The notes: generated by a model not told the origin, from the sequence alone. 64,000 nucleotides of DNA from Piscirickettsiaceae bacterium (GCA_024685995.1 JAIBDY010000004.1:1-64000); one strand, 5' to 3'. Shown: positions 48,266 through 58,754, counted from the stretch's first letter. Made by a program: numbers and translations.

Positions 48266-49513
48266 ATGGATTATTTCGATTACCGAGCAGATGAATTGTT
48301 TGCTGAAGATGTCGCCTTATCTGAGGTTGCCAATCAGTTTGGTACGCCAAGCTATGTCTATTCAAGAGCTACGATCGAGCGTCATTGGCGCGCTTTTGAT
48401 GAGGCATTTTCTGCCATGCCGCACTGTATATGCTATGCCGTTAAAGCGAACTCTAATCTTGCTGTGCTCAATGTCTTAGCGCGTCTCGGTTCTGGATTCG
48501 ATATTGTCTCAGGGGGAGAATTAGCACGCGTGCTTGCCGCGGGTGGACGGGCAGATAAAATCGTCTTTTCTGGTGTGGGCAAAACGGTCATTGAAATCAA
48601 TGATGCGATAGAAAAAGGCATTCGCTGTTTTAATGTCGAGTCTGTGGCGGAATTGATACGCATTAATGATGTGGCGACATTACATAACTGCCAAGCGCCA
48701 ATTTCTATTCGTGTTAATCCCGATGTTGATGCGCAAACACATCCTTATATTTCAACTGGGCTGAAAGAAAATAAATTCGGCATTGCGATTGAAGAAGCGG
48801 AAGCGATTTACCTGCAAGCGCAACAAATGGCCCATATTGATATTAAGGGGGTTGATTGTCATATCGGCTCACAACTCACGTCGGTGACGCCGTTTGTTGA
48901 TGCATTACAGCGAGTGTTAGCCTTGGTCGATAGGTTAGCCGATGTCGGCATTCAGCTCAGTCATTTGGATATTGGAGGCGGTTTGGGTATCACTTATCAA
49001 AATGAGACACCGCCTAGCCCAGCGGAGTATGCCGCCGCACTGAAAACGTTGCTGGTGGGTAGAGACTTAGAGATCTTATTAGAACCTGGTAGGGCAATTG
49101 TCGGTAATGCTGGCGTGTTATTGACGCGAGTTGAATATTTAAAACCGACAGAAGATCGCCTGTTTGCTATTGTCGATGCGGCGATGAATGACTTATTACG
49201 TCCTGCTTTATATCAATCATGGCAAGCTATTCAAGCTGTCAAAATTGATAGTCGCATCGTTTCTCAACAATACGATATCGTGGGGCCGGTATGTGAAACA
49301 GGAGATTTCTTGGGCAAAGAACGCGACTTGGCTATCGAGCAGGGTGATTTATTGGCAATCAAATCTGCGGGTGCCTATGGCTTTACCATGAGTTCGAACT
49401 ATAATTCGCGTCCACGCGTCGCAGAAATTATGGTAGATGGCGAGGCTATGCATTGTATTCGTGAGCGTGAAACTGTGGCCTCGTTATATGCGGGTGAACA
49501 GGTATTGCCATAA
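48266..49513 (+). CDS. lysA: Diaminopimelate decarboxylase
   Basis: A 415-aa PLP enzyme that decarboxylates meso-diaminopimelate to lysine. The PLP lysine lies in CYAVKANSN; HIGSQLT, LDIGGGLGITYQ and EPGRAIVG bind cofactor phosphate and substrate, and VGPVCETGDFLGKER gives the Cys-Glu-Thr-Gly-Asp of the neighbouring subunit. Full length. The stop shares one base with the dapF start. Confidence 0.97.
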   Translation: MDYFDYRADELFAEDVALSEVANQFGTPSYVYSRATIERHWRAFDEAFSAMPHCICYAVKANSNLAVLNVLARLGSGFDIVSGGELARVLAAGGRADKIVFSGVGKTVIEINDAIEKGIRCFNVESVAELIRINDVATLHNCQAPISIRVNPDVDAQTHPYISTGLKENKFGIAIEEAEAIYLQAQQMAHIDIKGVDCHIGSQLTSVTPFVDALQRVLALVDRLADVGIQLSHLDIGGGLGITYQNETPPSPAEYAAALKTLLVGRDLEILLEPGRAIVGNAGVLLTRVEYLKPTEDRLFAIVDAAMNDLLRPALYQSWQAIQAVKIDSRIVSQQYDIVGPVCETGDFLGKERDLAIEQGDLLAIKSAGAYGFTMSSNYNSRPRVAEIMVDGEAMHCIRERETVASLYAGEQVLP

Positions 49514-50376
49514 TGATTGAGATGCTGACATTTAGCAAAATGCATGGTTTGGGCAATGACTTCGTCGTCATCGATTGCATCAGTCAAGCGTGTCGCGAGT
49601 TAACACTATCGCAACGTCGTTTTATTGCGGATCGCCAAAGAGGTATTGGCTGTGATCAATTGTTATTGGTCGAAACAGCGACCCAAGCGAATGTTGACTT
49701 TAAATATCGTATTTTTAATGCCGATGGTGGCGAAGTTAATCAATGTGGCAATGGCGCACGTTGTTTTGCGCGCTATGTTTATCAGAATGGACTGACGGAT
49801 AAGAAAGAGATTGTTGTTGAAACCGCTTCAGGTATTATCGTTCTGACGGTGAAAAATGACGGAGACATTATTACGGTCAATATGGGGGCGCCGCAGTTTG
49901 AGCCCAAACAAGTACCATTCGACGTGTCGCAACAGGCTGAACAATATGACTTAGTGCTGGCCGATGGCCGTACGGTGTCGGTGGGCGTGCTATCGATGGG
50001 AAACCCACATGCTGTTATGCTGGTCGAGGATATCAATGCTGCCGATGTGTCGACTTTGGGGCAGATGATTGAAAGCCATGACCAATTTCCAGAGCGTGTT
50101 AACGCTGGCTTTATGCAAATCGTCAATCGCGGGGAGGTTAAAGTGCGAGTTTATGAGCGTGGGAGCGGAGAAACCCAAGCCTGTGGTACTGGGGCCTGTG
50201 CCGCCGCAGTTGTCGGCATGCAGCGTGGATTATTAGACCAAGATGTAAAAGTTAGTTTAACTGGCGGCGAGCTTGATATAGTGTGGCAAGGACAGCATTC
50301 ACCGGTATGGATGACGGGATCAGCAACGCATGTATTTGATGGGGAAATCGCATGGGCGACAATATACAACCATTAG
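49513..50376 (+). CDS. dapF: Diaminopimelate epimerase
   Basis: A 287-aa enzyme converting LL- to meso-diaminopimelate for lysine and peptidoglycan. The two catalytic cysteines lie in QCGNGARCF and ACGTGACAA; KMHGLGNDFVVID is the usual N-terminus. The ATG at 49513 overlaps the lysA stop; a second ATG at 49522 would remove three residues. It overlaps the DUF484 gene by 25 nt. Confidence 0.97.
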   Translation: MIEMLTFSKMHGLGNDFVVIDCISQACRELTLSQRRFIADRQRGIGCDQLLLVETATQANVDFKYRIFNADGGEVNQCGNGARCFARYVYQNGLTDKKEIVVETASGIIVLTVKNDGDIITVNMGAPQFEPKQVPFDVSQQAEQYDLVLADGRTVSVGVLSMGNPHAVMLVEDINAADVSTLGQMIESHDQFPERVNAGFMQIVNRGEVKVRVYERGSGETQACGTGACAAAVVGMQRGLLDQDVKVSLTGGELDIVWQGQHSPVWMTGSATHVFDGEIAWATIYNH

Positions 50377-51059
50377 CAATAGAAGATGTCATAGCCTATT
50401 TAGAAGCCAATCCTGAGTTTTTTTTAGACTATCCAGAAGCCCTAGAAAATCTGGTATTATCTGCCGCGCCGGCTGGGACGATTTCCCTAGCGCAGCGCCA
50501 AGCAGCACGCTTACAGACCAAAAATAACCAACTGCAAGAACAACTACTCAGCCTGATCGAGACCGCTCGCCAAAATAATATGTTGCAAGCTAGGGTTCAT
50601 GAATTGTGTTTAAAACTCATGGATTCACCTAATCTGACGGCACTACTACCCGTGTTGATGACCGAGCTGAAACAACAATTTAATGCCGATGAAATTGCAC
50701 TTAGGCTGTTTTATCATGATGGTGAACATGCCTTACCTGACAATATGGAAAACATCACGCAATGTCATATTGATGACGTCAGTTTGAATGTTTTTGATAA
50801 AGTATTGAGTAAACAAGAACCGGTCTGCGGCCGCCTGTCCAATGCACAAAAAGCGGTGTTATTTGGCGAAGAGAAAGATAAAGTTGCTTCGATCGCTTGT
50901 TTACCCATCGGGCACGATCCGTGTTGTGGTTTATTAGCGATTGCCAGCTACGATCAACATCGTTTTGACGCCAATATGGCGACAGATTATCTTGCCTACT
51001 TGGGCGAGGTATTGATGCGTCTCTTCAGAATGCATTTCCATAACCACAATGGCCAATGA
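50352..51059 (+). CDS. DUF484 family protein
   Basis: A 235-aa cytoplasmic protein between dapF and xerC, a position held across gammaproteobacteria (YigA in E. coli). The N-terminus DVIAYLEANPEFFLDYPEAL is characteristic; a coiled-coil stretch (about 45-80) leads to a GAF-like domain (about 85-225). The biochemical role is unknown. It overlaps both neighbours (25 and 11 nt). Confidence 0.9.
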   Translation: MGDNIQPLAIEDVIAYLEANPEFFLDYPEALENLVLSAAPAGTISLAQRQAARLQTKNNQLQEQLLSLIETARQNNMLQARVHELCLKLMDSPNLTALLPVLMTELKQQFNADEIALRLFYHDGEHALPDNMENITQCHIDDVSLNVFDKVLSKQEPVCGRLSNAQKAVLFGEEKDKVASIACLPIGHDPCCGLLAIASYDQHRFDANMATDYLAYLGEVLMRLFRMHFHNHNGQ

Positions 51060-51951
51060 GTTAATAGCAGAGGTAACAGCCTACTTACTGCATCTAGAGC
51101 AGGAGCGGCGCATGTCTAGCCATACTGTGTCAGCCTATCGGCGAGATTTAATGCAATGTCATGTTTTTTTATCTCAACAAGATATTTCGCACTGGTCATC
51201 ATTGAAACCTAAACAAGTACGCCAATTTATCGCCGACTTAAATCGTGAACAATTATCGGGCCGATCGATTCAACGACACTTGTCGTCATTACGGAGTTTT
51301 TTTCGCTACTTGATGCGAGAAGGTAAAGTCTCCAGTAACCCCGCCCAAGCTGTGCAAGCCCCAAAAGCCGAAAAACGCCTACCCGCAACGCTCGACGTCG
51401 ACCAAGTGAGCGGCCTGTTAGACTATATTGAGCAAGATACCTTCATCGGGTGTCGAGATCGGGCCATGATGGAGTTGTTTTATTCATCGGGGCTGCGGCT
51501 GGCAGAATTGGCGCAGCTAGATTGTCGAGACCTCGATTTTGCCGATCAGCTTGTTTATGTCACCGGTAAAGGCAATAAACAAAGAGTCGTCCCCATTGGT
51601 GGTCAAGCTTTAAAAGCCCTTCAGCTTTGGTTGGCGTGCCGAGATGAGCTTGGGTTTTTTGACCAAACCGCATTATTTATCAGTAAACGAGGTGGGCGGT
51701 TAGGCGTCAGATCCATTCAGAAGCGGCTACATTTTTGGGGTAAGAAGCAAGGCATTTCAGATCATGTTCACCCGCACCGGCTCAGGCATGCGTTTGCATC
51801 TCATATGCTTGAATCCAGTGGTGATTTACGTGCCGTACAAGAATTACTGGGTCATGCGGATATCTCGACAACGCAGGTCTATACCCATGTTGATTTCCAA
51901 CACCTAGCCAAGGTTTATGATGCTGCGCATCCTAGGGCAAAGAATAAATAG
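51049..51951 (+). CDS. xerC: Site-specific tyrosine recombinase XerC
   Basis: A 300-aa recombinase that with XerD resolves chromosome dimers at dif. The N-terminal SAM-like DNA-binding domain includes SSHTVSAYRRDL. The catalytic residues are visible in SSGLRLAELAQL (first Arg), HPHRLRHAFASHML (His and Arg), LGHADISTTQVYTHV (His and nucleophile Tyr). Its place after dapF-DUF484 marks it as XerC and not a phage integrase. Confidence 0.95.
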   Translation: MANELIAEVTAYLLHLEQERRMSSHTVSAYRRDLMQCHVFLSQQDISHWSSLKPKQVRQFIADLNREQLSGRSIQRHLSSLRSFFRYLMREGKVSSNPAQAVQAPKAEKRLPATLDVDQVSGLLDYIEQDTFIGCRDRAMMELFYSSGLRLAELAQLDCRDLDFADQLVYVTGKGNKQRVVPIGGQALKALQLWLACRDELGFFDQTALFISKRGGRLGVRSIQKRLHFWGKKQGISDHVHPHRLRHAFASHMLESSGDLRAVQELLGHADISTTQVYTHVDFQHLAKVYDAAHPRAKNK

Positions 51952-51960
51952 ACGGATTCA

Positions 51961-54693
51961 TTAGTGTGCGACTTCCCAGTTTAACCCGGTACCCATTCCC
52001 ACTTCCAAAGGCACAGACAATTCAGCGGCATCGACCATGAATTTTTCGATTGTTTTTTGCGCTTCATCGAGTTGCTTTGTGGGTACTTCAAACACCAATT
52101 CATCATGGACTTGCATAATCATCCGGATATCGGTCGCTTTGCTATCTAGCCAACGTTGAATCGTAATCATTGCACACTTGATAATATCTGCTGCCGTGCC
52201 TTGCATTGGGGCATTAATCGCTGTTCTCTCCGCATATTGGCGACGCATACCATTGCTTGCATTAATTTCGGGTAAATATAAACGGCGACCAAATAAGGTT
52301 TCAACATAGCCATCAAGCTTGGCTTGATCGCGGGTGTTATTCATATACGTTTTCACGCCGGGGTAGCGTTCAAAATAGGTATTTATATACTCTGCGGCTT
52401 GACCGCGCTCAATGCCCAATTGTTTAGACAAGCCATGCGCAGACATGCCATAAATTAAGCCAAAATTAATGGCTTTGGCACTGCGCCGTTGATCATTGGT
52501 CACAGCATCCAGATTGACACCGAAAATTTCCGCCGCGGTATGACGGTGAATGTCTTCGCCCGCGGCAAAGGCGTTTAATAGCCCGGCATCTTGGGATAGA
52601 TGCGCCATGATCCGGAGCTCAATTTGGGAATAATCCGCGGCCAGAATGGTGTAACCGTCGGGTGCGACAAACGCTTCACGGATTTTACGACCCTCTTCGC
52701 TGCGAATCGGAATATTTTGTAAGTTAGGGTCTGAAGAGGATAAACGTCCGGTTGCAGTGACCGCTTGATGATAAGACGTGTGGACTCGACCAGTCGACTT
52801 ATTCACCTGCTCGGGTAGGCGATCGGTATAGGTCGATTTCAGTTTACTCATGCTTCGATATGCCATGATGACCTGCGGTAATTCATAGCCTTCATCGGCT
52901 AAATCTTGCAACACCGATTCGGCGGTAGAAGGTTGACCTTTAGGGGTTTTCTTTAAGATCGGAAGTGCGAGTTTCTCATACAAGATGGTGCCGAGCTGTT
53001 TTGGCGAGCCGAGGTTAAATTCTTCTTCGGCTATTGCCCAAGCTTGTTGTTCGAGGTTATCAATTTTTGTTGCTAACGCATCACTTTGTTGTTGTAGCAT
53101 CCAAATATCAATATTGACGCCATTACGCTCTAAGGTGTTGATGACAGGTAATAAAGGCATCTCCAAATTACGATACACCGATAATAAACTGGGTATGGCT
53201 TCTAATTGTGGCCATAGCGTTTGGTGCAGTTGTAATGTGATGTCGGCATCTTCGGCGGCATAGGGTGCGGCTTGTTCGATGTCAATGTCATTAAATGTCA
53301 GTTGTTTTTTGCCTTTACCAGCAATATCTTCAAAGTGAATGGTGGTGCGCCCAAGGTGTTTTTCAGCTAAGGAATCCATATCGTGACGGCTGGCGGTGCT
53401 GTCAAGCACATAAGACTCTAGCATCGTATCGTGTTCAATACCTTGTAAGTCGATGTCATGATTTAATAGGACATGACGGTCATACTTTAGGTTTTGGCCC
53501 ACTTTGGCTTGCTTTGGATCTTCTAACAGCGGTTTGAATAAGGCCATGACATGGTCAAAATCTAATTGTGCGGGTGCACCAATATAGTCGTGCTTAAGTG
53601 GAAGATAGGCCGCTGTACCGGCTTTGATGGCGAAAGATAAGCCGACAATGCGGGCATTGAGATAATTCAGACTGGTGGTTTCAGTATCAAAGGCGAAGAG
53701 GGGAGCGGCTTTTAACGCTTTGAGCCAATATTGTAAGCGCTCTTCGGTCAAAATCGTTTCGTAGTTTTTTTCAGCAACGGTCGAGTCGTGTGCTTGCACT
53801 GTTGGTGTCGCCGCCTCTATGGTTGCGGCATTGCCTTGCCGGACTAATTCAGCAGTCCATGTTTTGAATTCCATTTGTTGGAATAAATCTAACAGGACGT
53901 CGTGCTGGACACCCTGTGTGACAAGGCTGACTGGAGTGTCACCATTCAAATCAACATCTAACTTAATGGTGGCGAGCTCGTAAGACAGGGGTAAGTCAGG
54001 TAGCGCTGCGCGCAATTTTTCACCGAGTTTGCCTTTGACGTCATCTGCATGCGCAATGACGCCTTCCAAGCTGTCATATTGTTGCAAGAGTTTGGTCGCA
54101 GTTTTGGGGCCGACACTTGGCACCCCTGGAATATTATCGACTTTATCGCCCATCAAGGCTAAGTAATCAATAATGCGGTTGGGGGCAATGCCATATTTAT
54201 CATAGACTGCAGCCACATCGATCAGGGTATTGCTCATGGTGTTGATCAAGGTGACGTGCTCATTGACCAATTGCGCCATATCTTTGTCACCGGTCGAGAT
54301 GACGGTCTCAATACCTTGCTCGGTGGCTTGTTGGGCCAAGGTGCCGATGACATCATCGGCTTCAACACCATCAACCATCAATAACGGTAAGCCCATCGCT
54401 TTGACAATGGCGTGTATCGGTTCAATTTGCGCGCGCAAGTCATCCGGCATCGGTGGGCGGTTGGCTTTATAGTCTGGAAATAAATCATCACGAAAGGTTT
54501 TGCCTTTAGCATCAAACACCACGGCAATATGACTGGGGTCATAATCACGCAATAACTTACGTAACATATTAATCACGCCATACGTTGTTCCGGTGGCTAA
54601 TCCTTGACTATTGGTTAGCTCCGGCATCGCATGGTAGGCGCGATAAAGATACGATGAACCATCAACAAGGATAAAAGGACTAGATTGCGTCAT
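51961..54693 (-). CDS. polA: DNA polymerase I
   Basis: A 910-aa repair and Okazaki-fragment polymerase. The 5' nuclease domain begins DGSSYLYRAYHA and has VEADDVIGTLA and STGDKDMAQLV. The 3'-5' exonuclease domain keeps its metal ligands (FAFDTETTSLNYLNA), so proofreading is likely active. Polymerase motifs: DYSQIELRIMAH (A), RRSAKAINFGLIYGMSAHGL (B) and MQVHDELVFEV (C). Full length. It ends 9 nt from the convergent xerC and is divergent from the DUF2782 gene. Confidence 0.97.
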   Translation of the reverse strand: MTQSSPFILVDGSSYLYRAYHAMPELTNSQGLATGTTYGVINMLRKLLRDYDPSHIAVVFDAKGKTFRDDLFPDYKANRPPMPDDLRAQIEPIHAIVKAMGLPLLMVDGVEADDVIGTLAQQATEQGIETVISTGDKDMAQLVNEHVTLINTMSNTLIDVAAVYDKYGIAPNRIIDYLALMGDKVDNIPGVPSVGPKTATKLLQQYDSLEGVIAHADDVKGKLGEKLRAALPDLPLSYELATIKLDVDLNGDTPVSLVTQGVQHDVLLDLFQQMEFKTWTAELVRQGNAATIEAATPTVQAHDSTVAEKNYETILTEERLQYWLKALKAAPLFAFDTETTSLNYLNARIVGLSFAIKAGTAAYLPLKHDYIGAPAQLDFDHVMALFKPLLEDPKQAKVGQNLKYDRHVLLNHDIDLQGIEHDTMLESYVLDSTASRHDMDSLAEKHLGRTTIHFEDIAGKGKKQLTFNDIDIEQAAPYAAEDADITLQLHQTLWPQLEAIPSLLSVYRNLEMPLLPVINTLERNGVNIDIWMLQQQSDALATKIDNLEQQAWAIAEEEFNLGSPKQLGTILYEKLALPILKKTPKGQPSTAESVLQDLADEGYELPQVIMAYRSMSKLKSTYTDRLPEQVNKSTGRVHTSYHQAVTATGRLSSSDPNLQNIPIRSEEGRKIREAFVAPDGYTILAADYSQIELRIMAHLSQDAGLLNAFAAGEDIHRHTAAEIFGVNLDAVTNDQRRSAKAINFGLIYGMSAHGLSKQLGIERGQAAEYINTYFERYPGVKTYMNNTRDQAKLDGYVETLFGRRLYLPEINASNGMRRQYAERTAINAPMQGTAADIIKCAMITIQRWLDSKATDIRMIMQVHDELVFEVPTKQLDEAQKTIEKFMVDAAELSVPLEVGMGTGLNWEVAH

Positions 54694-54791
54694 AGGGTAA
54701 TGTCTTGAATGTCAGTGAGTATGAATAGGGTTTGCTTTAATCATCGTAATGGAAATGCTATCTTTATACGAAATAATATTGGAGCAATACT

Positions 54792-55121
54792 ATGTTTAAC
54801 AAGTCCGCTATTGTATGCGCAGTTGCGTTATTAATGTCGACGAATGTCTGGGCTGAGCCGGATTACATGAAATCACCTGTGATTCCAGAGCCTTTAAGAG
54901 ACGGTGAAAGCATTGAGCCTGAGATCAATATTATTCAGAAACAAGACCGCACGATTCAAGAATATCGCATGCACGGTAAGTTATATATGATTAAAGTGAC
55001 TCCTAATGTTGGCTTACCTTATTATTTAATGGACACCGATGGTGACGGGGCTTTAGAAACCAAACAACACGAACTCGACTCTGGCTTATTGATCCCAAGT
55101 TGGATCTTGTTTCAATGGTAA
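54792..55121 (+). CDS. DUF2782 family secreted protein
   Basis: A 109-aa protein with a signal peptide (cleavage near VWA-EPD), then PEPLRDGESIEPEINIIQKQ and the conserved YRMHGKLYMIKVTPNVGLPYY region of DUF2782, ending SWILFQW. The function is unknown; the family sits between polA and thrB in pseudomonad-like genomes, as here. The ribosome binding site TTGGAGC is well placed. It is 22 nt from thrB. Confidence 0.87.
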   Translation: MFNKSAIVCAVALLMSTNVWAEPDYMKSPVIPEPLRDGESIEPEINIIQKQDRTIQEYRMHGKLYMIKVTPNVGLPYYLMDTDGDGALETKQHELDSGLLIPSWILFQW

Positions 55122-55143
55122 AAATCTAAGACGCTAATCCCTT

Positions 55144-56091
55144 ATGTCAGTTTATACAGAAGTCAGGCGCACTGATTTAGTCGCGTTTTTAAGTGAGTAT
55201 GCCGTGGGTGAGTTATTGTCTTACGAAGGCATCAGTGACGGTATTGAAAACACCAATTATTTTGTCACAACCACGCAAAGTCAATTTGTATTGACCTTAT
55301 TTGAGCAGCATGAATTCGAAGAGATGGGCTATTTCCTCGATGTCATGACCTTCTTCTTTCAGCATAATATTCCCTCTGCGCATCCGGAAGCGGATAAGCA
55401 AGGCAATTACCTTAAAACGCTGTCTGGTAAACCCGCCGCGTTAGTCGCGCGCTTGAGTGGCCGTAATGTCAGTGGCATTGCCACTGTGGCACAATGTCAG
55501 GCTATCGGCGGAGTCTTGGGGCGAATGCATGTCGCGGGTCAACAATTTCAACAGCGACAGGTGACCCAGCGCGGCGCACTATGGCGTCAAGAAAAAGCAC
55601 AAAAGTTACTTCCGTTACTAGACGATGCTTCGGCAAAATTAATGCGTGAGGAGTTAGCGTTCCAGGCTAATTACGCAACATTGGACTTACCTTTTGGCCT
55701 GACCCATTCTGATTTATTCCGAGATAACGCGTTATTTGACGGCGATGAGTTAACAGGCATCATCGATTTTTATTATGCCTGTGACGAATACCTACTGTAT
55801 GACCTTGCCGTGACGGTCAACGATTGGTGTATAGACGAAACAGGGGTGTTGGATAACGCGCGTTATCAAGCCTTGATGTTGGCTTATACACAGCAACGGA
55901 CCTTATCGCCTAGCGAAACGACACATTGGAATTTAGTCTTGCGTGCGGCTGCGATGCGTTTCTGGTTATCTCGCCTGCAAGATAAGCATTTTCCACGCGA
56001 AGGTGAATTGACCCAAGTGAAAGATCCCAATGCCTTTTTAATGATATTACGTCAGCATCGAGAACAGCCTTTGCTTGTTTCAGCAGCCTAA
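55144..56091 (+). CDS. thrB: Homoserine kinase (ThrB2/APH-fold type)
   Basis: A 315-aa enzyme phosphorylating homoserine in threonine synthesis. It has the aminoglycoside-phosphotransferase-like fold: EGISDGIENTNYFV in the ATP lobe, the catalytic GLTHSDLFRDNALF (H-x-D-x4-N) and GIIDFYYACDEYLLYDLAV with the metal-binding Asp. This is the type found in Pseudomonas, unrelated to the GHMP-type ThrB of E. coli. It lies between DUF2782 and waaC, with only 3 nt to waaC. Confidence 0.93.
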   Translation: MSVYTEVRRTDLVAFLSEYAVGELLSYEGISDGIENTNYFVTTTQSQFVLTLFEQHEFEEMGYFLDVMTFFFQHNIPSAHPEADKQGNYLKTLSGKPAALVARLSGRNVSGIATVAQCQAIGGVLGRMHVAGQQFQQRQVTQRGALWRQEKAQKLLPLLDDASAKLMREELAFQANYATLDLPFGLTHSDLFRDNALFDGDELTGIIDFYYACDEYLLYDLAVTVNDWCIDETGVLDNARYQALMLAYTQQRTLSPSETTHWNLVLRAAAMRFWLSRLQDKHFPREGELTQVKDPNAFLMILRQHREQPLLVSAA

Positions 56092-56094
56092 ACG

Positions 56095-57132
56095 ATGCGG
56101 GTATTAATCATCAAACTCACCTCAATGGGTGATCTTATGCATGCCTTACCTGCGTTGACAGATGCCGCACAGGCAATCCCCGGGATTGAGTTTGATTGGG
56201 TAGCCGATAAAACGTTTTCAGAAGTGCCACTTTGGCATCCTGCTGTTCACCGCGTCATCACAACGGCGCATCGGCAATGGAAAAAAAACGTGATTCAATC
56301 TTGGCGTGATGGCTTGTTTAGTGAGTTTAATCGGCAATTAAACCAGCACGATTACGATCTAGTCATCGATCTTCAAAATAATATGAAAAGCGCCACGGTA
56401 TCTTGGTTTTACAAAGGCGATGTTCACGGCTTGGATAAAGGCTATTGCCGAGAGAAGTTTGCTTATAAAGCCTATAAACACCGTTATGCTATTCCAGCGA
56501 ATCAACACGCAATAGATAGAATGAGGCAAATTTTATCGCAAACGCTATCTTACCCCTTGCCCGATACTGCCCCTGACTATGGCATTGACTTTACGCAATA
56601 TGACTTACCGATATTAGACTTTGACTTACCTGAAAAATATTTAATCTTTGTCCATAATGCCAGCTGGTTAAGCAAGCTTTGGCCGCTCGCATCTTGGCAA
56701 GGCTTAGTGAATAAAGCGGTTGAACAAGGTTATTCGGTATTATTGCCTTGCGGTAATGATGAAGAATATCAACGCGCGCAACAGATAGCCGCTGTTAGTG
56801 AATACGCTTATGCCTTACCCCGACTCTCACTGAATGAGGTGGCGGCGTTAACACACCGTGCCCAAGGGGCGATGTGTAGCGACACCGGCTTGGCTCACCT
56901 TGCCGCTGTGGCGGGGATCCCTACACAAACGTTGTATGGTGCAACCGATACACATCTCATTGGCACGGTCGGGAAAAATCAACACCATATTGTGAGTGAT
57001 CTCATCTGTGCGCCTTGTTATAAGCGATCCTGCCCAAGACCGGAAGCGGTCAAGGGAGCCCCGGTTTGTATGGACCAGATATCAGTCGATATGGCTTGGC
57101 ATAGACTCGCCGAGATTTTACCCGCACAATAA
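56095..57132 (+). CDS. waaC: LPS heptosyltransferase I
   Basis: A 345-aa GT9 glycosyltransferase adding the first L-glycero-D-manno-heptose to Kdo2-lipid A at the inner membrane. MRVLIIKLTSMGDLMHALPA is the typical start (with the catalytic Asp region); HNASWLSKLWP and SDTGLAHLAAVAGIPTQTLYG bind ADP-heptose. CAPCYKRSCP near the C-terminus is common in WaaC. It precedes hldE, which makes its donor substrate. Confidence 0.93.
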   Translation: MRVLIIKLTSMGDLMHALPALTDAAQAIPGIEFDWVADKTFSEVPLWHPAVHRVITTAHRQWKKNVIQSWRDGLFSEFNRQLNQHDYDLVIDLQNNMKSATVSWFYKGDVHGLDKGYCREKFAYKAYKHRYAIPANQHAIDRMRQILSQTLSYPLPDTAPDYGIDFTQYDLPILDFDLPEKYLIFVHNASWLSKLWPLASWQGLVNKAVEQGYSVLLPCGNDEEYQRAQQIAAVSEYAYALPRLSLNEVAALTHRAQGAMCSDTGLAHLAAVAGIPTQTLYGATDTHLIGTVGKNQHHIVSDLICAPCYKRSCPRPEAVKGAPVCMDQISVDMAWHRLAEILPAQ

Positions 57133-57181
57133 ACTTTTTCAACTTTCTTATCATGTCCCGTCAGTGAGTAAACCAACCTTT

Positions 57182-58633
57182 ATGAAAACGACTTTTCCGA
57201 ATTTACAAGGTAAACAAGTACTGGTCATTGGCGACTTGATGTTAGACAGCTTTTATCATGGTAAAGCCAACCGTATTTCACCCGAAGCCCCGGTGCCAGT
57301 GGTGAATGTGGAGCGTGTCGAAGAATTGCCAGGTGGCGCTGCTAATGTTGCAATGAATATCGCTTCCTTGGGGGCACGTTGCAAGATTAGCGGTATTACA
57401 GGGCAAGACCATGCTGCAGAGATACTGCAGCAACGGCTTAATTCGGTTGGGGTTGATTGCGTATTTCATCGCTCGTCGACAACCGAAACTATCATCAAGC
57501 GACGTGTGATTAGTAATCATCAACAACTGCTGAGAATGGACTTTGAAACCCCATTTGAAACCGATGAGTGGCAAGCGTTAAAACCGATAGTCGATGTGGT
57601 GATGGCGGAGACAGCAGTTATGGTGCTGTCCGATTACAATAAAGGCACGCTAGCGGAACCACAATATTGGATTCAATTAGCCAAACAATACGGCATTCCG
57701 GTGTTGGTTGATCCGAAAGGCGATGATTTTACCAAATATCAAGGTGCAGACTTAATCACCCCGAATATGACGGAATTCGAAGCCATTGTCGGCAAGATCA
57801 CGTCAGAACAAGACCTAATAGACAAAGCGCAACAGCTGATTGCTAAGCTCGATATTGGTGCGTTATTGATCACGCGTAGCGAACACGGCATGTCGTTGAT
57901 TCGTCCGAATCAAGTAGCGTTCCACCTACCCGCCATAGCCAAGGAAGTATCTGATGTTACTGGTGCCGGGGATACGGTGATTTCGGCACTGGCGACAGTG
58001 TTGGCTGCGGGTGAAGATATTGAAACGGCAGTGACATTATCCAATGTAGCAGCCAGTATTGTGGTGAGCAAGCTAGGTACGGCGACGGTCAGTGAACCCG
58101 AACTGAAAGTGGAATACCAACGACACCAAGGGGACAATAATACCGACCACAGTATCGGTGGTGTTGTCACTGTCGACCAGCTTAAATTGGCTGTACAACA
58201 AGCCAAACAACGCGGCGAAAAAGTGGTGTTCACTAATGGTTGCTTTGATATTCTTCATGCAGGGCATGTCAGCTATTTAGCCCAAGCAAGAGCACAAGGT
58301 GATCGCCTTGTTTTAGCGATTAACTCTGATGAATCCGTCACTAAACTCAAAGGCCAAGGCCGTCCGATCAATTCCGTCGATCGTCGTCTAGCCGTCTTGG
58401 CGGGTTTATCTTCTGTCGATTGGGTGACAAGCTTTGAAGGCGATACGCCAGAAGCCCTATTAATCGAAATCCAGCCCGATGTGTTAGTGAAAGGTGGTGA
58501 CTACGATAAAACCGGCGTTGTGGGTTGGGAGATTGTTGAAGGGTATGGCGGTGAAGTTCGGGTCATGGGCTTGGTGGAAAATTGTTCGACGACAGCGATT
58601 GTGGAAAAAATTGAGCGGGATAAATCTGCCTGA
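57182..58633 (+). CDS. hldE: Bifunctional heptose-7-phosphate kinase / heptose-1-phosphate adenylyltransferase
   Basis: A 483-aa two-domain enzyme producing ADP-heptose. The N-terminal ribokinase-like domain (about 1-320) has GDLMLDSFYHG, PGGAANVAMNIASLGA and DVTGAGDTVISALA. The C-terminal nucleotidyltransferase (about 345-483) has VFTNGCFDILHAGHVSYL and ends with VENCSTTAIVEKI. I chose the ATG at 57182 (MKTTFPNLQGKQ); no ribosome binding site is clear, and an upstream reading frame runs into waaC. With gmhB at 23690 this completes the late heptose pathway except gmhA and hldD. Confidence 0.93.
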   Translation: MKTTFPNLQGKQVLVIGDLMLDSFYHGKANRISPEAPVPVVNVERVEELPGGAANVAMNIASLGARCKISGITGQDHAAEILQQRLNSVGVDCVFHRSSTTETIIKRRVISNHQQLLRMDFETPFETDEWQALKPIVDVVMAETAVMVLSDYNKGTLAEPQYWIQLAKQYGIPVLVDPKGDDFTKYQGADLITPNMTEFEAIVGKITSEQDLIDKAQQLIAKLDIGALLITRSEHGMSLIRPNQVAFHLPAIAKEVSDVTGAGDTVISALATVLAAGEDIETAVTLSNVAASIVVSKLGTATVSEPELKVEYQRHQGDNNTDHSIGGVVTVDQLKLAVQQAKQRGEKVVFTNGCFDILHAGHVSYLAQARAQGDRLVLAINSDESVTKLKGQGRPINSVDRRLAVLAGLSSVDWVTSFEGDTPEALLIEIQPDVLVKGGDYDKTGVVGWEIVEGYGGEVRVMGLVENCSTTAIVEKIERDKSA

Positions 58634-58754
58634 GTTTTAATCATCGCTTTCTGCATTTATGGGTCAATATCTATCAATCGGACATGACTGATCGATATAT
58701 AAAGCACAAATTGATTTTACTTCCGTCGAGTGAGTATGAGATTGGTTAGATGAC